Assembly (NCBI RefSeq): GCF_003573695.1
Contig: NC_039366.1
Span: 163,002,770 to 163,066,769, forward strand
Reading direction: 5' to 3'
From: Papaver somniferum
Taxonomy: Eukaryota; Streptophyta; Magnoliopsida; Ranunculales; Papaveraceae
Length of the DNA: 64,000 bases
Shown here: positions 23,892 to 34,585 of the stretch, piece after piece
How positions within the stretch are numbered: position 1 is the first letter of the stretch
Layout of the letters: the number at the start of each line of letters is the position of its first letter
Translations under genes and position numbers: made by a program
Notes under the pieces: generated by a model
Database searches by the model: none
The model's input: the letters and a program-made list of their open reading frames with translations, nothing else
What the model was told of the DNA's origin: nothing

Positions 23892-24090
23892 GCTACAAGA
23901 GACTGTTGTAAGAACTGTTTGAAGTTTCTGATGGATGCAGTTCTTTGGAGGATCTGCGGTCAGTCCATCACCTCACATACCCAGTGGTGATGGGAACCGT
24001 GCTCACATGATGTACGTGTTTAATAGGAATGGTGTGTGTTTGCTGTATAAAGAGTGGGATAGACCTCTCAGAACCGTTAGTTCCCAACAG
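23892..24090 (+). pseudogene. TRAPPC1: TRAPPC1 (Bet5)-like first coding exon, orphaned
   Basis: TRAPPC1/Bet5 is a small longin-fold subunit of the TRAPP vesicle-tethering complex. A splice acceptor (TTTTGACAG) precedes the exon. ATG at 23935 opens MQFFGGSAVSPSPH, followed by AHMMYVFNRNGVCLLYKEW and DRPLRT, the typical plant TRAPPC1 N-terminus. A GT donor follows CCCAACAG at 24091. An upstream ATG (23931) overlaps in another frame. I find no later exon (the family continues with a DHKLMFGLLFSL-type segment) in the next 3 kb. So this is either a captured or truncated copy or a gene whose remaining exons lie far away. The 52 readable codons contain no stop. Confidence 0.7.
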
Positions 24091-26074
24091 GTTCTTATCG
24101 ATTGTAATTGTAGTGATAATTACACTTCTTTTATTTTCATGAAAAATAGTGTAGTACCTCAGGAGTATAGCAGTCACCATAATCATTAAAATAGTTTCTC
24201 CCAATACCTATTTAATGTTATATGCACAAAAAGTTATCCGGAGGTGCTTAACAGTTTTTGACGTTAGATCGAGAACGGTTTTAAAATATTTAGTTTTCTT
24301 TGAATTTCAAGATCATAGACGCAATCATACAAGTGTACATAATTGTACACATGTTGTTTAACAATGTGTACACCTATTAATTTTAATGTGTACATAATTG
24401 TACACATGCTGATTATTAACGGTATAGAATTATATTATCCTGATATAATTTTGGCGTCAATTTTTTTTTTTTTTTTGTAACGGATGCATTGACGGTATAG
24501 AATTGTAATGCATAAACCATTACCCGTGACATGTTATCCATTTTGAAGTCTAAGGAATTAGGAAAAGCACTGATGTGTACATAGTTGTACACACATGTTA
24601 GTTAAGATACTGAGACGAATTAAATCTACAAGTATTTTCCATTTGCCATTGTTCTAGTATCAAATGTTTGAACTGAAGTTGCAAAGAAAGTTTTTAGGAT
24701 TGCTTTTGGTAGCAATAAGACTGGTGACCATGTGTTTGGCTCATGTAAAATGATGAAGAATGTTTAGTCTGAATTGCTTATTAGCTCATCAAAAATGCAC
24801 ATTTTATCAGGTGTGTCTGAAATTAAACTAGTTACATATGTTGAGTTGCATTAAATATTGGTGTTTCCAATCTTTAATGATGTAAACTTTTTTCTTCTTA
24901 TTTGGTTTTGATTCTACCACGTCTTTTTGCTCCTTTGAATGTCTTTTTCTTGATACAGTCTAGAATATGGCTCTAGACTTTATGGCCTCGTTATTGCTGT
25001 CAAATGTTCCTTATGACTTGTACATAGTTCATGAAACTAGTGGTAATTGGAGAAAACTCACCATCATTACTCAAGTAAAAAACAATAGGTAAGTCAAGGA
25101 AGAGAACAATGGTGAGTACTAGTAGTATGTATACTTGTACTTATGTGGACAACATGTGTATATACATGTACACGTTAATTGTTGATATGTACATACTTGT
25201 ACACCATTGTAGTTGTGTACATAGTTATACACCATTGTGATATCTTTTTGTTTAGTTTTTTTTTGTTCACATTTTAATTGTACACCGTGTTGATTCTTTT
25301 TGAAGCTGGGCATAATTCTGTAATTAGTTGTTTTTTGTTTATATTTTTTTGTCAGATCAATTTATTGATGTGCAATATTTTATTTTTCTTGTGTACATAT
25401 TGATTATTTAGGTGTACATAGTTGTACACATGTTATTCATTTTGAAGTCTAAGAAATTAGGTAAACATATTGATATATAATGTGGACCAAGTCATTACTG
25501 TCAACATGATCACATGAAGAATTTGCATTTCATCTCCATGTAGCTTTCCATGGTATTTCACTTGAATGAATGTATTCCTTTGTCTTGATCGATGATGTTG
25601 TCAAAATTCCAGATTATTTTGTTGTGCATCTTGTTTAGTTTTCGGTATGCTTCTAGCATTTATGGTTTCAGCTACTGTTGATGCTGAGTTTAAGCTCCAA
25701 ATGTCCAGATTTTTTGATTGGCTCGGATAACTCACCTGAGTATGGAATCAACAAGATGTGAATCAAGGCTTCTCTGGATTGTACACCGTGCTGACAGGAG
25801 GAGCAGCCAGTACCGAAAAAGTCTGGACTTAATATAAGTTACGGATCAGGTTCGCCCCTACATTTTGTAATAGTAATAGACTTTCCTCCTCTGAGATTTT
25901 CTAGACATTGGTTAGTATTTATTATAAACCGCAAATTAGAGCATTTCCTACAAAATAGTTTTGGGGTCGATATAAATGTTGAGAAGCAAACTGCCTATAT
26001 TTAGAAAAAATAACAAAAATCATATCGTTGTTAGTATTTCAAGTTCTCAACCTTTTTCTTTATCCCCATTGCAG
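24091..26074. other. non-coding stretch with GTGTACA...TGTACAC hairpin words
   Basis: No gene recognised. GTGTACATAATTGTACAC or close variants, each a near-perfect hairpin, occur at 24333-24350, 24388-24405, 24575-24592 and 25412-25429, with a related word near 25215. They look like dispersed remnants related to the minisatellite further right. Confidence 0.55.
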
Positions 26075-26160
26075 GTAAAGTCAAGGTCAAAGATGATAAA
26101 TATGAGTTCCCAACTTATGTTGCTATGCTTGCAACCCAAGATGATGCAACACGGTGCAAG
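26075..26160 (+). pseudogene. ribosomal protein uS11 (S14)-like exon fragment
   Basis: Flanked by a pyrimidine-rich acceptor (TTATCCCCATTGCAG) and a GT donor (GTATTTGT). The 28 codons read KVKVKDDKYEFPTYVAML and then ATQDDATRCK, closely paralleling the uS11/S14 segment around M-K-V-K, Y-A-A-M-L-A and A-Q-R-C-K. uS11 is a 40S platform protein. No neighbouring S14 exons were found, and several normally invariant residues differ, so it is a fragment. It is on the same strand as the TRAPPC1-like exon 2 kb to the left. Confidence 0.55.
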
Positions 26161-26389
26161 GTATTTGTTATAGTTGTGTGCTTTGGTTCCCTTGATGATT
26201 CCTACCTTAATATTGGTCCTAACTGATAACATGATTGTGTGCTTTAGGCTTTCTTAGTTGAATTTGATAAGTACAACCTTCGTTTAATGAAATAACATAT
26301 TTATTCTTAATGTGTACATAATTATACACATGTAGATAGCTAATGTGTATATAGTTGCACACTTGTTGATTTTTAATATGAATGATTGG

Positions 26390-26900
26390 TGTTGTGCATG
26401 TTTTACAGGGGTGTACATATTGACGCACCTGTGTAAATCTTATGAAAAAGTACGTTTCCCTTGTTTTACAATGATGTACATATTGGTGCACCTGTGGGAA
26501 GTAACTCCCATGAAAAAATAAGTTTGTGCGCGGTTGTGAATAATTAGCTTTATGCATGTTTTGTAGCGGTCTACCTATTGGTGCACCTCTGTAATTCCCA
26601 TGTAAAAGTAGGTTTGTGTGTGGTTATGAATGATCGTTTTTCTGCATGTATTGCAGGGGTGTACACATTGGTGCACCTGTATAATTCCCATGAAAAAGTG
26701 TGCCCGAGTGTGAATATGAATGATCGATTTTATGCATGTTTTGCAGGGGTGTACACATTGGTGAACCATTGTATTTTCAATGAAAAAGTAGGTTTTTTTG
26801 TGGCTATGAAGGATCGGCTTTAGGAATGTTTCACAGGGATGAATATATTGATGCACCAATATACTTATCATGAAAAGTAGGTCTGGGTGTGAGTATGATT
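26390..26900. repeat. about 90-bp minisatellite
   Basis: Five to six diverged units begin with TGCATGTTTTGCAGGGGTGT-like text at about 26394, 26460, 26553, 26642, 26734 and 26824. Each continues with TTGGTGCACCT and CCCATGAAAAAGT. Because most units are a multiple of 3, long frames are open on both strands; the minus frame repeats a VHQCVHPCKTC-like peptide. No start context or domain supports real coding. Confidence 0.75.
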
Positions 26901-27258
26901 GATCTGTTGTGCATGTTAGTAATCTCCTTTTTGGTAAAGTACAATGAATCACTGTACTGGGATGTTTCGAAGCCTATTAAGTTTGTGTAGTAATGCCCAC
27001 ATGGATTGTGTCTCTGACCATAAACTGAGTAACTTTTTATTTTGATCATTTTCTTGTTTTGTTTTCTTATGTGGATGTTGGTGAAAGGATAATCACTTTC
27101 TTTTCAAGCTGCGATTTCTTATGTTCATTGGTTTGTCCTCGATGCAGGATATCTGCTAAACTTACCTCTGCAAATCTGGATGTTATCCAACTGGAGCTTG
27201 GCATGGTTGGTATTTTTCTCAGTCTGTGAAGATTAGGGTGGCAGTTTGTCTATCATAG
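26901..27258. other. short stretch before T5, nothing firm
   Basis: A possible 58-bp exon-like segment (27148-27205, GCAG acceptor, GT donor, ISAKLTSANLDVIQLEL) could be another gene fragment, but it is too short to identify. The last five bases CATAG (27254-27258) would be the left target site of T5. Confidence 0.35.
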
Positions 27259-28682
27259 TGTGAGTGGGGAAAAACGATATGCTGGTTTTTATGGGATTGA
27301 AGAGTCGACCGTATGGAGACTCCTTGAACCGAGCGGAATGTTGAACCTCACACAGATGCACTGCAAGAAGGGAGTGCTTTAAGTTCGAGAGATCAATCTG
27401 TAAGACCCCGGCCTAAACCAAGAACAGTGGCCGTTCTAGAGTCAATTCGGTCACAAGAGAGGATGGGTTGATCTGTAGCAGGGAAGCTGAGAAATGCGTG
27501 AGATCAATAGTGATCTGAGATTGTAGGTGTGTTGTGAATTCAGCGTGAAAATTCTCTGAATGATTGAATTTTGCTCAATTGAGAGTAATTTATGTGAGTT
27601 CGTGTAGACGAAAGATTGTCTGTATGAACTTTGATGAGAAATTGCTCGTCTTGGCGAATATTGTTCGAGTGTTCGAAAATTTCTGTTCTTTCAATCAGGA
27701 TTCAAGGACATTTTATAATGCCGGAGTTGAAAACACCATGATCCCATGAAGTGTGACAGTTGCTGGAATCAGAGAATGGGAAATGGGGAAATCATGTTAA
27801 AACCAATTACTCATCGTGCGGAGACTTGGTTAAGTTTCCACCCACTACTTTGCTGACTCTTCCAACTGATTGCACGACTTGCTCACATTCTCATCGTGGG
27901 TGAACACACGTGCCGTAGACCGCCAGACCAAAACCCTAGTTGATATCCCCCATGTGACACGATTGAAATCTCGTGATTGTGGAGTCAGTTGCTGACTTTA
28001 TGGGACGATGAGCCCATGTAGCGCTGAGTTGAACATGATTAGCAAATGTTTCTAAACTCATGAATTTAATGTGTCTGCTGAGACGAGGTATCATTATAAC
28101 CTAAGACGATCAAAATTGTGTTGCTAAATTGTTGAATATTGATAGTTGAACCAATATTCTTTGATTTGAGAAAATATTGATAGTCTGAGCGAATATTGTT
28201 AATTGAGTAAATATTGTCGGTTCGAGCGAATATTGCTAGTTTGAGCAAATATTGCTAGTTTGAACAAATATTGTTCTTTTGATGAATTGTTGGTAGCTGG
28301 ACCAAATAAAATGTTAATTTAAGTTACTGACTACTGAGTCGAGCAAAATAAATATGAATATCAATCATGGAATCAACATAAAATTATCAGAGTGTTCGAA
28401 TCTGCACAGAATCACGTTTCTGCAGAGCTCTGGATTCAAAACCCTAATTTTACCGAAATGATGATTTATTGCAAATCAACATGGGACCGGCTACATGGGA
28501 TGACGGGTTCACCATATAACGCCCAGATGCTCGAATGAGCAAAAAATACCAAAGTCTCTTGAGGACCAGTTGGTGAAAGAATGATTAAATGTTGGTTTAA
28601 TCATTTACTGAAATAATGCTCGTGTAAGCAACAAATCATAAAACCTTATGTAGAAAATATGAGGGGGCCGACCAAGAGGTCA
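27259..28682 (-). repeat. T5 3' LTR, first part (up to the insertion)
   Basis: Begins TGTGAGTGGGGAAAAACGAT. It corresponds to 58335-59749 with few differences. The minus strand has an ATTATAAAAT motif near 27711-27720 that could be a TATA box, placing R-U5 in the last 450 bp of the LTR. The text resumes after the inserted composite at 40793. Confidence 0.85.
28120..28290. repeat. about 21-bp minisatellite in the T5 LTR
   Basis: About eight to ten imperfect copies of a unit like GAATATTGCTAGTTTGAGC plus two bases. The matching array in the other LTR is at about 59208-59370, with small sequence differences. Confidence 0.7.
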
Positions 28683-30287
28683 TGATAGACGCATTTATGT
28701 GTCTAATATAGCTCATTTGTATATATTGTTAGTACTCGATATTGTACTTATTTGATTATTTTATGTATTTGTAGGTGTTTTTGGAAAATAATCACTTGCG
28801 GCGAATTTGGCTAAAAATGTGGCATTTGGACCTCCGTTGATAACGTACCGGAAGCGCCTCAGAAGTGTACCGGAAGTATCCCAGAAATACCCCGGAGGAA
28901 CCCCGAAAAAAGTGCGGAAAATGCCCCAGAGGACACTTGCTATACGGACCCTTGATTTTGGATAAGGGGTAACCTAATTACTAAGGGGTGACCCATTTCC
29001 AGGCAGCTGCTAAAGGGACACCAGAAATGGATAGGGGGAGGTCTTCTTCAAATTTCAAATACTGGTTTTGGCGGGAAAGGCCATGCATTTCGCTGTTGAT
29101 TTTTGATCCGATTGTTGGAGCTGTTTTAGGGAGATTAAACACCGGAAATTGATTGGGCTGGACGTGATATGGATATAAAATTCTAGTATGGATGATTTCA
29201 TGGGCTTAATTGGGCTAGAATATCCGGGAGAAGCAATCAAAGTTAAAACAGAGAGACGTGTCCTGTTGTGCACTTTCAAAGATTTTTGAGAGATTTATGG
29301 AGGAATTTGACGATGGATTAACATGTACACGGTCTTATTCAAGTCTAGGGAAGAGTTTGGTAGCTATTTTATAGCTAACAACACGTGAAAAAGCTCAACA
29401 GAAGGGATTATTCTCTCAACAGCGCAGAGAAGAAAAAGTCGGAATTTATACGAGTTATTTGGGATTTGAGGGCTATATAAGAGTGGTTTCAAGTCATAGA
29501 AAAGTTTAGAGAGAAAGAGGAGAGAGTTCAGAGCCGAAACGAGGAAGATACCATTGATTGTTGCTGCTGCTGCTGCGAGGAGGAAGAACGTGAAGAACAG
29601 ACTCTCCAAAGCCGTCGTTTATCAACAGTGACATCGACTGTCACTTGTGGGTCGTAGTTCTTCAACGACAACAGCACTTAAGCTTTGTCGTTGATTCTGG
29701 ACGCCTTCTGTGGGTCGCAAAATTCTGTTTTACATCATTTTCTTGTCTTTCTCTTCATTGTAAAACACTTTTGAGCATCAATGAAATATTTTGAGAGGTT
29801 TTCCAACATTATGAGCAGCTAAATTCTTGGTGATTGAGGCAATGGAGGATCTATTCACTCATGATTGATTGGTAAATTCTTTTTATAATTTCTTAATTAT
29901 TTATTTTATTTAATTCACTTGGATCAATAAAAAAAGAGATAAAAATGGTTTTCTTAATTAGTTGTGAATCAGTTTGATGTTTTATGCTTAGAATTAATTC
30001 TTTGATAAATCATGCTTAAGGATTACAATTTAATATTTGGACACCTTATAGATTAATAAGTGATTTAATGGAAAAAGAGCTAGATAATAATTATGAAATA
30101 TTTTTGTAACCAATCAACTTGAAGTAATAGAGAATCCGGAGCCTTAGTCCATTTTAAATCTTGACATCACTCTTTGAAAATTAATTTGCTTTATTTTTAT
30201 TAAATCAAAAAAAAAAAAAGGTTACCTTCACAAGTTCGAAAAGAACCCCTTTTACCACTATCTACAATCACTATTTGAAAACTATCA
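28683..30287 (+). repeat. LTR-A (1605 bp)
   Basis: TGATAGACGCATTTATGTG to ACTATCA. TATA box CTATATAA at 29473-29480. Everything upstream of about 29500 reads as identical to LTR-C. Downstream (R-U5) it differs strongly from LTR-B and LTR-C, for example GAGAGAAAGAGG against GAAACCCTGAGG. Confidence 0.85.
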
Positions 30288-30293
30288 AATTTT

Positions 30294-30311
30294 TGGCGCC
30301 GCTGCCGGGGA
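30294..30311 (+). promoter_or_regulatory. PBS of int1, tRNA-Asp type
   Basis: TGGCGCCGCTGCCGGGGA, six bases after LTR-A. It differs at one base from the complement of the plant tRNA-Asp(GTC) 3' end (TGGCGCCGTTGCCGGGGA), the usual Athila primer. Confidence 0.75.
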
Positions 30312-30498
30312 ACTGCGCTCTCGGTGGACCGGTCCTTTTGTGGTCCGTACTGTTTTTCCTCATGGAGCTGTTGAAATCGAGACACTGGATGGTAGTAGTT
30401 CTTCAAAGGTTAACGGTCAGCGATTGAAGCCCTTTTTAGAGCCTTTTCCTACAAGTGATGTTGAGGAGGTCCCTCTGGAGGACCCTGTTTACCATTGA
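30312..30498 (+). pseudogene. Athila-type integrase C-terminal tail fused to the PBS
   Basis: Sixty-odd codons read [20 protein letters not shown], then EIETLDG and [14 protein letters not shown], ending TGA at 30496-30498. This is the conserved C-terminal region of Athila-lineage integrases. It starts immediately after the PBS, with all of gag, protease, RT, RNase H and the integrase core deleted. It has no start codon and is not expected to make protein. It shows that an integrase-coding relative gave rise to this copy. Confidence 0.8.
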
Positions 30499-31844
<1,346 letters not shown>

Positions 31845-33456
31845 TGATAGACGCATTTATGTGTCTAATATAGCTCATTTGTATATATTGTTAGTGCTCA
31901 ATTTTGTACTTATTTGGTTATTTTATTTATTTGTAGGTGTTTTTAGAAGAATAAGGATTTGCGGCGAAATTGGCTGAAAATGCGGCGTTTGGACCTCCGT
32001 TGATAGAGTACCGGAAGCGCCCCAGAAGTGTACCGGAAGTACCCCAGAAATACCCCGAAAAAAGTGCGGAAAATGCCCCAGAGGACACTTGCTATACGGA
32101 TCCTTGATTTTGGATAAGGGGTAACCTAATTACTAAGGGGTGACCCATTTCCAGGCAGCTGCTAAAGGGACACCAGAACTGGATAGGGGGAGGTCTTCTT
32201 CAAATTTCAAATACTGGTTTTGGCGGGAAAAGCCATGCATTTCGCTGTTGATTTTTGATCCGATTGTTGGAGCTGTTTTAGGGAGATTAAACACCGGAAA
32301 TTGATTGGGCTGGACGTGATATGGATATAAAATTCTAGTATGGATGATTTCATGGGCTTAATTGGGCTAGAATATCCGGGAGAAGCAATCAAAGTTAAAA
32401 CAGAGAGACGTGTCCTGTTGTGCACTTTCAAAGATTTTTGAGAGATTTCTGGAGGAATTTGACGATGGATTAACATGTACATGGTCTTATTCAAGTCTAG
32501 TGAAGAGTTTGGTAGCTGTTTTATAGCTAACAACACGTGAAAAAGCTCAACAGAAGGGATTATTCTCTCAACAGCGCAGAGAAGAAAAAGTCGGAATTTT
32601 TACGAGTTATTTGGGATTTGAGGGCTATATAAGAGTGGTTTCAAGTCATAGAAAAGTTTAGAAACCCTGAGGAGAGAGTTTAGAGTCCAGGAGAGCCGAG
32701 GAGAAGCGATTACAGAGAGTTATTGCTGCTGCTGCTGCTGCCATTAAAGCTTCTGAAGAACACGAAGAACAGACTGCTCAGAGCAGTCTTATTTTCTGCA
32801 GCGTCAACAGCAGCAGCGGGGTGTCGTTGTTTTACAGCAACAGAAAAGTATCGTTTAATTTTCAGCACTTACCTCTTTGTAACAGTGACGCTGTAACACT
32901 TTTACAGCGTTGCTAATTCCTATTTCATCATATAATCATCAATAAAAACACCTATTAAGCCATGAATACATCTTATGATCATGTTTTTGGGATGAGGAGC
33001 TAAACCCAATCCAAGGGGTGACAGAGGAAGCCATTCTCACAATAATTATGTGGTAATCTCTATTTTATTAATTTATGCAATATTTTTATATGATTAATTG
33101 CATTGATAAAAATGATTTAAATGGTTTTTATTAATCAACTGTGTTTTCCCTTGATAATGCATGCTTAGTTTTAGACTCTTGATGCATTATACTTGTGATT
33201 AACATTTGATATTTTGGAAAATCTGCTCTTGGCAATTTTTAGAATCAACCCAATTATTTAAATTGCATAGTAAAAAAATATTAGATCACATAAGTATTGT
33301 TGATTGGTGGAATCTTAACCCCTATTTCTCCATAAAATTTTACTTCAGTTTGCTATTTTTCTTAAATTTTATTTAAATCTAGAAATTTTGTTACCTTCAC
33401 AAGTCTGAAAAGACCCAGTTTTTACCACTACTACAATCACTATTTGAAAATCATCA
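31845..33456 (+). repeat. LTR-B (1612 bp)
   Basis: TGATAGACGCATTTATGTG to ATCATCA. TATA box at 32625-32632. Its U3 differs from A and C at many sites (for example GTGCTCAATTTTG against GTACTCGATATTG). Its R-U5 reads as nearly identical to LTR-C. Confidence 0.85.
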
Positions 33457-33462
33457 AATTTT

Positions 33463-33480
33463 TGGCGCCGCCGACGCGGA
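33463..33480 (+). promoter_or_regulatory. PBS of int2, non-standard
   Basis: TGGCGCCGCCGACGCGGA. Only the first eight or nine bases match the tRNA-Asp complement. The same 18-mer stands next to the A6 5' LTR (48872-48889, minus strand). Confidence 0.65.
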
Positions 33481-34585
33481 CCTGTGTTTAGTTAGCATTT
33501 TTTTTTAGATTTTTATTATTTTTGTTCTTCTTTACGTTTTTGGTTTTTTTTTGTTTCCTTGCAGATTTTTGAAAGTTGGAGCGAGAGATAAATTTGCCAA
33601 AGCTTGTGGTGATTTACTTAAAGTTTGGGAGCGAAAAGCAAAGCTAAAGGAGCGAAAGGAAGAATTTTATTTATTTATTTTGATAAAAAGAGAGAAAAAA
33701 AAAAGAGAGACATTTTTTTTGTAATTTTTTTTTATTAGACTTTCTTTTCTTTTGTATTTTTTTTTTTGTATGGACTTTGGACATTAATTTTGGGACATTT
33801 TATTTTTATTTTTTATACCCTACGGAAGGGTACCCTTAAATATAAACTGTTTGCAGGGAAGGACGACGATTACGATATCGTCTCGGCCCCTCGGGTTCGC
33901 ACACGGCATAGGAGTCGTGGCCCGAGTCGACTTCAGCGGTTCTTCGCCCGTCTGGTACGGGAGGTAAAATTCTAAACACCCGCGAATCTCCTTCAAGCGG
34001 GTTACTGGACTCCTTAAGGTGAATATATGCTGAGGACTTGAATATGGACTGTTTTTAAATTCCTAGTAAAGGGCAAGGACTGGACCATATAAGTTAAGGG
34101 TTCGGATTTCATCACCGCTCCCTTCTTGCCCGCCTTAGGAAAACGAAACCTAAAGCGAACCTAAGCCTAAAATTTGGACTAGAAAGAGACCTATAGGGTA
34201 TCGAGCTTAACAGGACAATCATTCGAAAAATATTGGTTACTCTTTTAAGCACACCTTGAAGTTCTTGACGGTTACTGCGAGTTGAATGCGTGACTGCGCC
34301 GCATTGGATCGGTGAGGTTTTGGGTATCAAAGCTCCACTGAGCTTCCCTCGCCTCGATTCAACTTGTTTTAACTCGGATTGATTCCAGAGGGGTTTGCTC
34401 AAATTGTAACGAATTCCCTTTCGAAGGATTAGAAGCTGGTCTAGAAACAATCTAAGTGGAGCCATCATGCTTGTTGTTTGCTAGAAATCTTTAGGTTTGC
34501 TGTGGTAAAGTCGAGTCAGCCTGTTGTGTGATTGCTAGACCCTTCCTTTTAGGATTTTTATTTCTTTTTGAATTCTTTTTAGTGT
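33481..34585 (+). other. 5' leader of int2
   Basis: No gene seen. The leader is homologous to the A6 leader (about 47757-48870 on minus), with blocks such as GGCCCCTCGGGTTCG, GTGGCCCGAGTCGACTTC and TCATCACCGCTCCCTTCTTG in the same order. Retention in two elements with different proteins suggests packaging or translation signals, which is inference. The leader is AT-rich in its first 300 bp. Confidence 0.6.

Noticed and set aside
23892..24090. A functional TRAPPC1 gene
   Set aside because: Only the first coding exon is found and no later exon is visible within reach; kept as orphan exon.
26219..26952. Minus-strand repetitive His/Cys-rich proteins
   Set aside because: Explained by a 90-bp minisatellite with length divisible by three; both strands are open and no start context or domain is visible.
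27148..27205. Possible third captured exon
   Set aside because: 58 bp with splice-like borders is too short to identify or to separate from chance.
29055..29609. Small minus-strand frames repeated in LTR-A, LTR-B and LTR-C
   Set aside because: They repeat because the LTRs repeat; they are antisense to U3 and R-U5 and carry no domain.
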